In this document: piece after piece, positions 35,497-44,310 of the stretch | How positions within the stretch are numbered: the stretch's first letter is position 1 | Layout of the letters: each line of letters starts with the position of its first letter | Assembly (NCBI RefSeq): GCF_025466085.1 | Contig: NZ_JANLOD010000078.1 | Location: forward strand, 62,001 to 126,000 | Reading direction: 5' to 3' | Origin: Pseudomonas sp. 14P_8.1_Bac3 | GTDB lineage: Bacteria > Pseudomonadota > Gammaproteobacteria > Pseudomonadales > Pseudomonadaceae | DNA: 64,000 nucleotides | Made by a program: the position numbers and the translations under genes | The notes under the pieces: model-generated | What the model was told of the DNA's origin: nothing | The model's input: only the letters and a program-made list of their open reading frames with translations | The model's database searches: none

Positions 35497-35566
35497 CCTT
35501 CGCGAGCAAGCCCGCTCCCACGTTGGAATGCATTCCAGCGTGGGAGCGGGCTTGCTCGCAAAGGCG
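35497..35566. repeat. REP pair (GTGGGAGCGGGC type)
   Basis: Inverted units TTCGCGAGCAAGCCCGCTCC and GGAGCGGGCTTGCTCGCAAA with only about 20 bases between, separating the convergent chemoreceptor and permease genes. Confidence 0.9.
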
Positions 35567-35569
35567 ATC

Positions 35570-37135
35570 TCAACGACTCAGGTACATCCGTGTCGTCAGC
35601 AGATAAACCGGCAACCCCGACACCAAAATCAACAACGCCGCATAAGGCGCCGCCGCCGCAAACTCCACGTTCGCGGTATGCGCCCACACCTCCGTTGCCA
35701 GCGTATTGAGTCCGGTTGGACTCAGCAGCAACGTCGCCGTCAGCTCTTTCATCGCATCCAGAAACACCAGCGCAAATGCCGCGCCCAGCGCCGGGAAAAT
35801 GATCGGCAACGTCACCCGGCAAAACGCGCTGAAGGACGACGCTCCCAGCGTGCGAGCCGCTTCTTCCAGTTGCGGCGCAGCCTTGTTCAGCGCCGTACGA
35901 ATCGGCGCCTGAGCCAACGGCAGAAACAGCAGGGCATATGCGATCAGCAGCAAGGCCGACGTCTGGTACAGCGCCGGCACGTAATGCAGCGCGAAATACA
36001 CCAGCGTCAGCGCAATCACCAATCCTGGCAGCGCATGCAGCAGATACGGCAAGCGTTCGGCCCAGATGGCCAGTTGGCCTTTGTAGCGCACCACCAACAG
36101 TCCCACCGGCACGGCCAGCACCAGGCACAGCGCCGCGCCGCCTAACGACAGCGCGAGAGACGACAACAATGCCTCGCTGATCGCCGCCACCGGAAAGGCT
36201 GCGGACGAACCCACCATCAGCCAATACGCCAGCATGCCCAGGGGAATGCCGCTGCCAATGACCGCCAGCGCCAGGCAGTAAATCTGCCCGACGACTGACC
36301 AGCGCCCCAGTCGAACCTGCTCCGCGCGCCGCGCGGCGCCTTGACCGGTGCGCACGTGCCGACCTTTACCGCGCACGCGCAGTTCCAGCCATAGCAGCAT
36401 CAGGCACAGCGCCAGCAACACGGCAGACAGCATCGCCGCATTGGCGTTGCTGAACTCCAATTCGAACTGCTGATAGATCGCCGTGGTGAAAGTCTGCAAG
36501 CCGATGATCGACAGCGCGCCGAATTCCACCAGCATGTGCAGGGCGATCAGCAGCGAGCCGGCGAGCAGTGACGGCCAGAGCAGCGGCAGCGTGATGCGGA
36601 AAAAAACGCCCCAGCGGTTCTGTCCCAGCGTCCGTGCGGATTCTTCGAGCGACGGATCGAGATTGCGCAGCGTCGCCGCGACCGGCAGAAAGATCAGTGG
36701 GTATTTGGACAGGGTCATCACCAGGATCGCCCCGCCGAGGCCTTCGAAGTGCGCGCTCAGCGACACCCAGGTGAAGCTGCTGACAAATGCCGGCACCGCG
36801 AACGGCAGGCACAGGATCACGCCCCACAGACGCCGTCCTGGCAAGTTGCTGCGCTCAAGCAGCCAGGCCAACGAAAGACCGACGACCCCACAAGCGAGCG
36901 TTACGCCGACCATCAACGCCAGCGTGTTGCGCAGCAGGCCAAACACGTACGGCCGCCACAGCAGGTGCAGCGCCTCGGCCCAGCCCGCCTGCCAGGTTTT
37001 CAGCCCGACGTAAGCCAGCGGCAACAGGCTGAGCACCACCAGCAATAACACCGGCAACAGCAACCAGATTGACGGCCGCTTGCGCCGTGGCACGTAACCT
37101 CCACGCGTAGCGGGGGCGGATAACGATGCGCTCAT
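35570..37135 (-). CDS. Fbp/Hit-type iron(III) ABC transporter permease
   Basis: 521-aa inner-membrane permease made of two fused BPD_transp_1 halves, about twelve membrane helices. Each half carries an EAA loop that docks the ATPase: EESARTLGQNRWGVFFRIT (about 177-195) and EEAARTLGASSFSAFCRVT (about 430-448). This matches FbpB/SfuB/HitB. The start codon overlaps the stop of the binding-protein gene. No ATP-binding subunit lies in the window, so it must use one encoded elsewhere; hitAB of P. aeruginosa is a similar two-gene locus (from memory). The substrate is inferred from the partner protein. Confidence 0.9.
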   Translation of the reverse strand: MSASLSAPATRGGYVPRRKRPSIWLLLPVLLLVVLSLLPLAYVGLKTWQAGWAEALHLLWRPYVFGLLRNTLALMVGVTLACGVVGLSLAWLLERSNLPGRRLWGVILCLPFAVPAFVSSFTWVSLSAHFEGLGGAILVMTLSKYPLIFLPVAATLRNLDPSLEESARTLGQNRWGVFFRITLPLLWPSLLAGSLLIALHMLVEFGALSIIGLQTFTTAIYQQFELEFSNANAAMLSAVLLALCLMLLWLELRVRGKGRHVRTGQGAARRAEQVRLGRWSVVGQIYCLALAVIGSGIPLGMLAYWLMVGSSAAFPVAAISEALLSSLALSLGGAALCLVLAVPVGLLVVRYKGQLAIWAERLPYLLHALPGLVIALTLVYFALHYVPALYQTSALLLIAYALLFLPLAQAPIRTALNKAAPQLEEAARTLGASSFSAFCRVTLPIIFPALGAAFALVFLDAMKELTATLLLSPTGLNTLATEVWAHTANVEFAAAAPYAALLILVSGLPVYLLTTRMYLSR

Positions 37136-38145
37136 CAGTTCAAGCCAACGTCACGTTCCAGGTCGAGGGCTTCCTCGGCATTGCCGAGATCGGCCGGGGT
37201 GACGTTCGGCGCTTGCAGCTCGCTGAACGGCTTGAGGCCACGGTCCGATTCCATACCTTTGTGCAGCGGGTATTCGGCGGTGGTCTGGGTGATCACGCGC
37301 TGACCTTCTTCGCTGGCCATGTAGGCGAGGAATTGCTGCGCTTCCTTGGGGTGCTTGCTGGATTTCAACACGGCGGCGCTGGAAACGGTGATCAACCCGC
37401 CGACATCGCCGCCGGTGAAGTAATGCAATTTCGAATCGAGCTGGCCTTTTTCACGCTGCAAGGCGAACCAGTAGTAATTGTTCACCAGCACGGTGGCGAC
37501 TTCGCCGTTTTCCACTGCTTTGAGGGCGACCATGTTGTTGCTGTAGGTTTTGCCGAATGCACGCAGGCCGGTCAGCCATTCTTCGGCGGCATCCATGCCA
37601 TGGACCTTGATGATCGCGACGGCTTGCTCCTGGAACGCGCCGCTGGTGGGCACAAAGCCGACCTTGCCTTGCCATTTCGGGTCGGAGAATTCCATGACCG
37701 ACTTGGGCAGGTCTTTTTCGTCGATCAGTTTGGGGTTGAAGGCAACGACGCGCACGCGCGCGGTGATGCCAATCCAGGTTCCATTGCCGGCGACGTAGTC
37801 TTTCGGCAGGACGGCGAGGGTGGCGGCATCGGTCTGGGCCAGCAGGCCTTGTTCGCCGAGTTTGTTCAGCGGTGGCGATTCTTCGGTGTAGATCACATCG
37901 GCGGGGGAGCGATCGCCTTCTTCGACGACCTGGCTGGCGAGCTGATTGCTGCTGCCTTTGCGCACATTGACGTGGATGCCGGTTTTGGCCTCGAAAGCTT
38001 TGGCGACCGCATCGCCGACTTCCTTGTGTTGGCCGTTATAAAGTGTCAGGGAAACTGGATCAGCAGCCTGGGTGAGGGGAGTAGCGATTGCCAGGCCGAG
38101 GAGGGTGATGGTCAGGCCGCGGCGCAGGGTATTTCGAAACATCAT
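37135..38145 (-). CDS. Iron(III) ABC transporter periplasmic binding protein
   Basis: 336-aa FbpA/HitA-type ferric-binding protein. A signal peptide of about 27 residues ends near LTQA/ADP. The mature protein starts with VSLTLYNGQHKEVGDAVAKAF, typical of the family, and the adjacent tyrosines in VNNYYWFAL (about residue 220) are the expected iron ligands. It should deliver unchelated ferric iron to the permease encoded directly downstream. A Fur-box-like sequence lies 38 bases upstream of the start, supporting iron-dependent regulation. Confidence 0.9.
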   Translation of the reverse strand: MMFRNTLRRGLTITLLGLAIATPLTQAADPVSLTLYNGQHKEVGDAVAKAFEAKTGIHVNVRKGSSNQLASQVVEEGDRSPADVIYTEESPPLNKLGEQGLLAQTDAATLAVLPKDYVAGNGTWIGITARVRVVAFNPKLIDEKDLPKSVMEFSDPKWQGKVGFVPTSGAFQEQAVAIIKVHGMDAAEEWLTGLRAFGKTYSNNMVALKAVENGEVATVLVNNYYWFALQREKGQLDSKLHYFTGGDVGGLITVSSAAVLKSSKHPKEAQQFLAYMASEEGQRVITQTTAEYPLHKGMESDRGLKPFSELQAPNVTPADLGNAEEALDLERDVGLN

Positions 38146-38182
38146 TCGCAGGGTTCCTCACTGTCGCATTGCAAAAACTTGC

Positions 38183-38201
38183 AACAATGATAAACGATAT
38201 T
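38183..38201 (-). promoter_or_regulatory. Candidate Fur box of the iron transporter operon
   Basis: AACAATGATAAACGATATT matches the 19-base Fur consensus GATAATGATAATCATTATC at 13 positions by hand. It lies 38 bases before the start of the binding-protein gene. Confidence 0.6.
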
Positions 38202-38244
38202 GTTTCTCAAGTGCGCCTTGCGGGCTTCGCGCGTTTGACCAGCC

Positions 38245-38349
38245 CTGTAGGAGCGAGCTTGCTCGCGATGGTCCGCCAACGATGACACGGGCTTCCCGAA
38301 GGGGTTGCGATGTCTGAGCGCGCATCGCGAGCAAGCTCGCTCCTACAGG
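38245..38349. repeat. REP pair (GTAGGAGCGAGC type)
   Basis: Inverted units TGTAGGAGCGAGCTTGCTCG and CGAGCAAGCTCGCTCCTACA around about 55 bases, between the iron operon promoter and the tRNA terminator. Confidence 0.9.
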
Positions 38350-38359
38350 CCAGAAACGC

Positions 38360-38384
38360 AAAAACCCGCTTTCGCGGGTTTTTG
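38360..38384 (-). terminator. Terminator of the first tRNA-Leu
   Basis: AAAAACCCGC / GCGGGTTTTT stem with TTTC loop; on the minus strand it follows the tRNA by about 30 bases. Confidence 0.9.
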
Positions 38385-38416
38385 TGAAATCCAAGATCGT
38401 AACCTTGAATTTGAAT

Positions 38417-38503
38417 TGGTGCCCAGAAGAAGACTCGAACTTCCACGACCTTGCGGTCACCAGCACCTGAAGCTGGCGTGTCTACCAATTTCACCATCTG
38501 GGC
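38417..38503 (-). tRNA. tRNA-Leu(CAG)
   Basis: 87-nt leucine tRNA including an encoded CCA end. On the minus strand it begins GCCCAGATGGTGAAATTGGT. The anticodon arm is CCAGC-TTCAGGT-GCTGG with anticodon CAG, which reads CUG. The long variable arm typical of class II tRNAs is present, and the acceptor stem pairs GCCCAGA with TCTGGGC. Confidence 0.96.
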
Positions 38504-38538
38504 AGTATCTTCAGCGTTGCCGCTGTTGATGTGGCGCA

Positions 38539-38567
38539 CTATACGGAGCGCGTTTTGATCTGTAAAC
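38539..38567 (-). promoter_or_regulatory. Promoter of the first tRNA-Leu
   Basis: On the minus strand, TTTACA and TATAGT are separated by 17 bases and lie about 36 bases before the tRNA. Confidence 0.8.
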
Positions 38568-38606
38568 CCCTGATTTAGTTTTAATAAATCAGACGCTTAG
38601 AATGCA

Positions 38607-38633
38607 AAAAACCCGCTTTCGCGGGTTTTTGTG
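38607..38633 (-). terminator. Terminator of the second tRNA-Leu
   Basis: The same AAAAACCCGC / GCGGGTTTTT hairpin as at 38360, about 36 bases after the second tRNA on the minus strand. Confidence 0.9.
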
Positions 38634-38669
38634 CGAGCCTTGAAATTGATCTAATCTCAAGCTCGAAAT

Positions 38670-38756
38670 TGGTGCCCAGAAGAAGACTCGAACTTCCACG
38701 ACCTTGCGGTCACCAGCACCTGAAGCTGGCGTGTCTACCAATTTCACCATCTGGGC
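38670..38756 (-). tRNA. tRNA-Leu(CAG), second copy
   Basis: Identical over its 87 nt, by eye, to the copy at 38417, with the same anticodon CAG, long variable arm and encoded CCA. It has its own promoter and terminator, so each copy is a separate transcription unit. Confidence 0.96.
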
Positions 38757-38790
38757 AGTATCGGCAACGTCTCCGTCGTCGATGGCGCGC

Positions 38791-38819
38791 ACTATACGGA
38801 GCGTCTTTTTAACTGTAAA
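38791..38819 (-). promoter_or_regulatory. Promoter of the second tRNA-Leu
   Basis: TTTACA and TATAGT on the minus strand with a 17-base spacer; the flanks (CGCTCCGTATAGTGCG) nearly match those of the first copy. Confidence 0.8.
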
Positions 38820-38980
38820 CCCCCGGTCTTAAAAAAACCTGAAAAATATTACCAGCGGCATTCAAAACAGCATTGCGGCGTCGATAAAGGGCTTTAGATA
38901 GGCGCTTACAGCCTGAAATTTCCCGTTTCATTACGCCTATGCCAAACTAACCCGCATATAGACAAGGTGAAAACTCTCTA

Positions 38981-41611
38981 ATGGCCGATTGGCAGTCCCT
39001 CGATCCCGAGGCCGCTCGTGAAGCGGAAAAATATGAAAACCCTATTCCTAGCCGCGAACTGATCCTTCAGCACCTTGCTGATCGGGGTTCGCCTGCTAAC
39101 CGCGAGCAATTGGTCGAAGAGTTTGGTCTGACCACAGAAGACCAGATCGAAGCCCTGCGCCGCCGCCTGCGCGCCATGGAGCGCGACGCTCAACTGATCT
39201 ATACCCGCCGCGGCACGTATGCGCCGGTGGACAAGCTCGACCTGATCCTCGGCCGCATCAGCGGTCACCGTGACGGCTTCGGCTTCCTAGTCCCGGACGA
39301 CGGCAGTGACGATCTGTTCATGAGCCCGGCGCAAATGCGCCTGGTGTTCGATGGCGACCGTGCGCTGGCCCGTGTTTCCGGCCTGGACCGTCGCGGTCGC
39401 CGCGAAGGCATGATTGTCGAAGTGGTGTCCCGCGCTCACGAAACCATCGTCGGCCGTTACTTCGAAGAGGGCGGTATCGGCTTCGTGGTGGCGGACAACC
39501 CGAAGATCCAGCAGGAAGTGCTGGTCACGCCGGGCCGCAATGCCAACGCCAAGGTCGGGCAGTTCGTCGAAGTGAAGATCACTCACTGGCCGACGCCACG
39601 CTTCCAGCCGCAAGGCGACGTGGTCGAGGTCGTGGGCAACTACATGGCGCCGGGGATGGAAATCGACGTCGCCCTGCGCACTTACGATATCCCGCACGTC
39701 TGGCCTGAAGCGGTCTTGAAAGAAGCCGCCAAGCTCAAGCCTGAAGTCGAAGAGAAAGACAAAGAGAAGCGCATCGACCTGCGCCATCTGCCATTCGTGA
39801 CCATCGACGGTGAAGACGCGCGCGACTTCGATGACGCGGTCTACTGCGAAGCCCGTCCGGGCAAGCTGCGCCTGTTCTCCGGCGGCTGGAAGTTGTACGT
39901 GGCGATTGCCGACGTTTCCAGTTATGTGAAGATCGGCTCGGCGCTGGATAACGAATCCCAGGTTCGCGGCAACTCCGTGTACTTCCCGGAGCGCGTGGTG
40001 CCGATGCTGCCGGAGCAGCTGTCCAACGGCCTTTGCTCGCTGAATCCGCACGTCGATCGCCTGGCCATGGTGTGTGAGATGACCATCTCCAAATCCGGCG
40101 AGATGACCGACTACTGCTTCTACGAAGCAGTGATCCACTCCCATGCCCGCCTGACCTACAACAAGGTCAGCACCATGCTGGAGACGCCGAAGGTCTCCGA
40201 GGCGCGCCAGCTGCGTGGCGAATACACCGACGTCGTGCCGCACCTCAAGCAGCTGTACTCGCTGTACAAGGTGTTGCTGGCGGCCCGTCATGTCCGTGGC
40301 GCGATCGATTTTGAAACCCAGGAAACCCGGATCATCTTCGGTTCCGAGCGCAAGATCGCCGAAATCCGCCCGACTGTACGCAACGACGCGCACAAATTGA
40401 TCGAGGAATGCATGCTGGCGGCTAACGTGGCCACCGCCGAATTCCTGAAAAAGCACGAAATCCCTGCGTTGTATCGCGTCCACGATGGTCCGCCGCCGGA
40501 GCGACTGGAAAAACTGCGCGCTTTCCTCGGCGAGCTCGGCCTGTCCCTGCACAAAGGCAAGGACGGCCCGTCGCCGAAGGATTACCAGGCCTTGCTGGCA
40601 AGCATCAAGGACCGTCCGGATTTCCACCTGATCCAGACCGTCATGCTGCGTTCGTTGAGTCAGGCGGTGTACAGCGCCGATAACCAGGGCCACTTCGGCC
40701 TGAATTACGAAGCCTATACCCACTTCACTTCGCCGATCCGCCGCTACCCGGACTTGCTCACGCACCGGGCGATCCGCAGCGTCATCCATTCGAAGCAGAA
40801 CACCCCGCATGTTCGTCGTGCCGGTGCGATGACCATTCCGAAAGCGCGTATCTATCCGTACGACGAAGCGGCCCTGGAGCAACTCGGCGAGCAGTGCTCG
40901 ATGAGCGAGCGCCGCGCTGACGAAGCGACCCGCGACGTAGTGAACTGGCTCAAGTGCGAGTTCATGAAAGACCGCGTGGGCGAATCGTTCCCGGGTGTGA
41001 TCACCGCTGTGACCGGTTTTGGCCTGTTCGTCGAACTGACCGATATCTACGTCGAAGGCCTGGTGCACGTCACCGCGCTGCCGGGCGATTACTACCACTT
41101 CGACCCTGTGCACCATCGCCTCGCCGGCGAACGTACCGGTCGCAGCTTCCGCCTCGGCGACACCGTTGAAGTGCGCGTGATGCGCGTTGACCTCGACGAG
41201 CGCAAGATCGACTTCGAGATGGCGGAAAAAACCATCAGCGCGCCTATCGGTCGCAAGAAACGCGGGACCGAAACCGCTGCGCCTGCCACCAAGACCGCTG
41301 CAGAGCCGGCTCCGGCGAAAACCGGCCGTCGCCCTGCCAAGGAAAAGGCTGTCGAAGCCTATCGCCCGAGCGATGCTGCGGCGAAAAACGCTGAGCTGCG
41401 CAAAAGCCGTGAACTGAAACAGGCGTTGCTGTCTGAAGCGAAAAGCGGTGGTAAAGCGGCGTCTGGGGGAAAGACCGGACGGTCGGCGCCTGACAAGGCC
41501 TCCGGCGGCAAGCCAGCGAAACCGAGCAAACACCGTAAAGGTCCGCCAAAAGCGGGCTCCGCTCCTGCCGCCAAAAGCGGTGGAGTGCGTAAACCTAAGG
41601 CCAAGTCATGA
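38981..41611 (+). CDS. rnr: Ribonuclease R
   Basis: Processive 3'-5' exoribonuclease that degrades structured RNA and takes part in rRNA quality control and trans-translation. 876 aa. Domains: an N-terminal winged-helix (about 20-85), two cold-shock OB folds (about 85-240), the RNB catalytic domain (about 260-590) with DGEDARDFDDAVYCE giving the metal-binding aspartates, an S1 domain (about 645-730), and a long Lys/Ala/Pro-rich tail (about 740-876). The tail is long even for RNase R and probably unstructured. The stop overlaps the rlmB start (ATGA). Confidence 0.97.
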   Translation: MADWQSLDPEAAREAEKYENPIPSRELILQHLADRGSPANREQLVEEFGLTTEDQIEALRRRLRAMERDAQLIYTRRGTYAPVDKLDLILGRISGHRDGFGFLVPDDGSDDLFMSPAQMRLVFDGDRALARVSGLDRRGRREGMIVEVVSRAHETIVGRYFEEGGIGFVVADNPKIQQEVLVTPGRNANAKVGQFVEVKITHWPTPRFQPQGDVVEVVGNYMAPGMEIDVALRTYDIPHVWPEAVLKEAAKLKPEVEEKDKEKRIDLRHLPFVTIDGEDARDFDDAVYCEARPGKLRLFSGGWKLYVAIADVSSYVKIGSALDNESQVRGNSVYFPERVVPMLPEQLSNGLCSLNPHVDRLAMVCEMTISKSGEMTDYCFYEAVIHSHARLTYNKVSTMLETPKVSEARQLRGEYTDVVPHLKQLYSLYKVLLAARHVRGAIDFETQETRIIFGSERKIAEIRPTVRNDAHKLIEECMLAANVATAEFLKKHEIPALYRVHDGPPPERLEKLRAFLGELGLSLHKGKDGPSPKDYQALLASIKDRPDFHLIQTVMLRSLSQAVYSADNQGHFGLNYEAYTHFTSPIRRYPDLLTHRAIRSVIHSKQNTPHVRRAGAMTIPKARIYPYDEAALEQLGEQCSMSERRADEATRDVVNWLKCEFMKDRVGESFPGVITAVTGFGLFVELTDIYVEGLVHVTALPGDYYHFDPVHHRLAGERTGRSFRLGDTVEVRVMRVDLDERKIDFEMAEKTISAPIGRKKRGTETAAPATKTAAEPAPAKTGRRPAKEKAVEAYRPSDAAAKNAELRKSRELKQALLSEAKSGGKAASGGKTGRSAPDKASGGKPAKPSKHRKGPPKAGSAPAAKSGGVRKPKAKS

Positions 41612-42375
41612 GTCAGCTGGAAAAAATCTACGGCGTACATGCGGTAGAAGCATTGCTGCGTCACCACCCGAAGCGCGTCAAGCAGATCTGGCTGGCGGAA
41701 GGGCGTAGTGATCCGCGTGTTCAAACGCTGATCGAACTCGCTGCGGAAAATCGTGTGGCCGTCGGCAATGCCGAGCGTCGTGAACTGGATGCCTGGGTTG
41801 AAGGCGTGCACCAAGGCGTGGTGGCGGACGTGAGTCCGAGCCAGGTCTGGGGTGAGGCGATGCTTGACGAGCTGCTCGATCGCACCGAAGGCGCGCCGTT
41901 GCTGCTGGTGCTCGACGGCGTGACCGATCCGCACAACCTCGGCGCTTGCCTGCGTTCGGCCGATGCGGCCGGTGCGCTGGCGGTGATCGTGCCGAAAGAC
42001 AAGTCAGCCACGCTGACCCCGACGGTACGAAAAGTCGCCTGTGGCGCCGCGGAAGTGATTCCGCTGGTCGCCGTGACCAACCTGGCGCGCACCCTTGAGA
42101 AACTCAAGCAGCGCGGCTTGTGGGTCGTCGGTACGGCGGGCGAGGCGGAGCAGAGTCTGTATCAGCAAGACATGACTGGCCCGACCATCCTGATCATGGG
42201 CGCGGAAGGCAGCGGCATGCGGCGCCTGACGCGTGATCTGTGCGACTACCTGGTGCACCTGCCGATGAGCGGCAGCGTCAGCAGTCTCAACGTGTCGGTG
42301 GCGACCGGCGTCTGCCTGTTCGAGGCGCAGCGCCAGCGCAGCGTGAAGGCGGCGGGGGTTGGCAAGAAGGTCTGA
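41608..42375 (+). CDS. rlmB: 23S rRNA (guanosine-2'-O-)-methyltransferase RlmB
   Basis: SPOUT-family enzyme that methylates the ribose of G2251 in 23S rRNA. 255 aa. The N-terminal substrate-binding domain starts KIYGVHAVEALLRHHPKRVK. The knotted C-terminal domain shows LDGVTDPHNLGACLRSADAAG, LIMGAEGSGMRRLTRDLCD and LPMSGSVSSLNVSVATGVCL. The start overlaps the rnr stop, so the pair is translationally coupled. Confidence 0.96.
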   Translation: MSQLEKIYGVHAVEALLRHHPKRVKQIWLAEGRSDPRVQTLIELAAENRVAVGNAERRELDAWVEGVHQGVVADVSPSQVWGEAMLDELLDRTEGAPLLLVLDGVTDPHNLGACLRSADAAGALAVIVPKDKSATLTPTVRKVACGAAEVIPLVAVTNLARTLEKLKQRGLWVVGTAGEAEQSLYQQDMTGPTILIMGAEGSGMRRLTRDLCDYLVHLPMSGSVSSLNVSVATGVCLFEAQRQRSVKAAGVGKKV

Positions 42376-42388
42376 TCGACCTGCAATC

Positions 42389-42480
42389 CTGTGGGAGCGA
42401 GCCTGCTCGCGATGGCGGAGTTACATCAGCATCAATGTTGAGTGATCTTTCGTCATCGCGAGCAGGCTCGCTCCCACAGT
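42389..42480. repeat. REP pair (GTGGGAGCGAGC type)
   Basis: Inverted units TGTGGGAGCGAGCCTGCTCG and CGAGCAGGCTCGCTCCCACA. The spacer includes ATCAATGTTGAGTGA, a sequence similar to spacers at 46315, 55940 and 62695. Confidence 0.9.
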
Positions 42481-42532
42481 GTTTTGTGCCAAATGAAAAG
42501 ATTGGTGGCTGTTCAAATAATCACCAATTGCC

Positions 42533-42561
42533 TTGCGCCTCCCCGGTCCCTTCTCTACAAT
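42533..42561 (+). promoter_or_regulatory. Candidate promoter of the rpsF operon
   Basis: TTGCGC at 42533-42538 and TACAAT at 42556-42561, 17 bases apart, about 120 bases before rpsF. It fits the 304-base gap between rlmB and rpsF, which otherwise holds only the REP pair. Confidence 0.6.
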
Positions 42562-42679
42562 TGCGCCCCTTGCTGTGACGGCAGGCACGCATGTGTCCAT
42601 CGCCAGCAAGTCCATAAGTGTCATTCACTCCTTGTCTGACCGCTTTTGAGCGGCAGGCTACAACCCGTAAGGAGCATTC

Positions 42680-43102
42680 ATGCGTCATTACGAAATCATC
42701 TTTTTGGTCCACCCGGATCAAAGCGAGCAAGTCGGCGGCATGGTTGAGCGTTACACCAAGCTGATCGAAGAAGACGGCGGCAAAATCCACCGTCTGGAAG
42801 ATTGGGGCCGTCGTCAACTGGCCTACGCAATCAACAATGTTCACAAGGCTCACTACGTGATGCTGAACGTTGAGTGCACTGGCAAGGCCCTGGCCGAGCT
42901 GGAAGACAACTTCCGCTACAACGATGCAGTGATCCGTAACCTGGTCATCCGTCGCGAAGAAGCCGTTACCGGCCAATCCGAGATGCTCAAGGCTGAAGAA
43001 AACCGCAGTGAGCGCCGTGAGCGTCGCGACCGTCCTGAGCACTCCGACGCCGAAGGCGTTGACAGTGATGACAGCGACAACAGCGATAACGCTGACGAGT
43101 AA
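42680..43102 (+). CDS. rpsF: 30S ribosomal protein bS6
   Basis: Binds 16S rRNA in the platform of the small subunit together with bS18. 140 aa; the start has AAGGAG a few bases upstream. The N-terminal 100 residues are the ferredoxin-like S6 fold (MRHYEIIFLVHPDQSEQV). The tail is highly charged and acidic (Asp/Ser repeats), a region that in E. coli S6 receives glutamate residues from RimK; whether this happens here cannot be seen. First gene of the rpsF-rpsR-DUF2232-rplI operon. Confidence 0.97.
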   Translation: MRHYEIIFLVHPDQSEQVGGMVERYTKLIEEDGGKIHRLEDWGRRQLAYAINNVHKAHYVMLNVECTGKALAELEDNFRYNDAVIRNLVIRREEAVTGQSEMLKAEENRSERRERRDRPEHSDAEGVDSDDSDNSDNADE

Positions 43103-43130
43103 TCCACGGACCTTTTGAGGAGCCTATTAC

Positions 43131-43361
43131 ATGGCACGTTTCTTCCGTCGTCGTAAATTCTGCCGCTTCACCGCTGAAGACGTGAAAGAGATCGATTACA
43201 AAGATCTCAACACTCTGAAAGCTTACGTATCCGAGACCGGCAAAATCGTTCCAAGCCGCATCACCGGTACCAAAGCACGTTATCAGCGTCAGCTGGCCAC
43301 CGCTATCAAGCGCGCCCGCTTCCTGGCCCTGCTGGCCTACACCGACAGCCACGGCCGCTGA
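43131..43361 (+). CDS. rpsR: 30S ribosomal protein bS18
   Basis: 76-aa basic protein that pairs with bS6 on the 30S platform. [17 protein letters not shown] and [19 protein letters not shown] are the conserved blocks. The ribosome site GAGGAG lies ahead of the ATG. 28 bases after rpsF, normal length. Confidence 0.98.
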
Positions 43362-43397
43362 GACCGGGCAGTCGACTCGTAGCAAAGGATTGAATGC

Positions 43398-44291
43398 ATG
43401 CGTGCCATAGCTGAGTTCATCATGCGCGGCCGTATGCAGGCCACCCTCGTAGTGGCTGGATGCGCGGCATTGCCGTTGTTGTATTGGTTGGGTGCTGCCG
43501 CGGGATGCTTCGTGCTCCTGCGGCGCGGATTGAAGGACGCCTCGAGCGTTCTTGCTCTGGGACTGCTGCCGGCATTGATCTGGTGGCTTTACGCCAATGA
43601 CCCACGCTCACTTCTGGTGTTGCTGGGGGCTTGGAGCCTTGCGTTGGTTTTGCGCGCAAGCGAGTCCTGGAACCGCGTGCTGCTGGTCAGCATAGCGATG
43701 GGAGTGGTGTTTGCAGTGGTGCTGGGGACAGCTTTTGCTCCCCAAATCGAGATGCTGGCGCAGGCCTTGATAAAGGTCATGCCGTCGCTACTCGGTGATG
43801 TCTACCAGAAGTTGTCGGTAGACGAGCAAGCGCATTTTGCGTCCCTGATTGCACCGGTCCTGACCGGCCTGATTGCGGCCTTGTTGCAAATCGTCAGTGT
43901 GCTGAGCCTGATTGTCGGGCGCTACTGGCAGGCGTTGTTGTACAACCCGGGCGGTTTTGGTCGCGAGTTTCGCGCCATCCGCTTCCCGCTGTGGCTGGCG
44001 ATGTTACTGCTGGCGTTCATGCTTCTGGGACCGAATATCGGTCCGCAGATGGCCATGTTGACGCCGTTGTGCAGTGTACCGCTGGTGTTCGCCGGGCTGG
44101 CCCTGATTCACGGGCTGGTGGCGCAAAAGCGACTGGCCAGGTTCTGGCTGGTGGGGTTGTACGTCACGCTGTTGCTGTTCATGCAGCTGATCTATCCGTT
44201 GCTGGTGGTCTTGGCCATCGTCGACAGCCTGATTGATTTTCGCGGTCGTCTGGCGCCGAAAGACGCCGATAACGCGAACGGTGAAGGTTAA
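43398..44291 (+). CDS. DUF2232 multi-pass membrane protein
   Basis: 297-aa inner-membrane protein with about eight hydrophobic helices and no soluble domain. The position inside the ribosomal operon between rpsR and rplI is conserved in Pseudomonas (PA4933, from memory). The family has no established biochemical function; related proteins include YybS of Bacillus. A C-terminal charged tail follows the last helix. Confidence 0.85.
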   Translation: MRAIAEFIMRGRMQATLVVAGCAALPLLYWLGAAAGCFVLLRRGLKDASSVLALGLLPALIWWLYANDPRSLLVLLGAWSLALVLRASESWNRVLLVSIAMGVVFAVVLGTAFAPQIEMLAQALIKVMPSLLGDVYQKLSVDEQAHFASLIAPVLTGLIAALLQIVSVLSLIVGRYWQALLYNPGGFGREFRAIRFPLWLAMLLLAFMLLGPNIGPQMAMLTPLCSVPLVFAGLALIHGLVAQKRLARFWLVGLYVTLLLFMQLIYPLLVVLAIVDSLIDFRGRLAPKDADNANGEG

Positions 44292-44310
44292 AAGTTAAGA
44301 GGATTTTCAC

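Noticed and set aside
33551..38350. Prophage or integrative element between purA and tRNA-Leu
   Set aside because: No integrase, phage gene or attachment repeat is visible; only a chemoreceptor and a transporter are present.
39287..41533. 748-codon minus-strand frame
   Set aside because: Antisense shadow of rnr; its composition (Arg, His, Val rich) is typical of a shadow frame.
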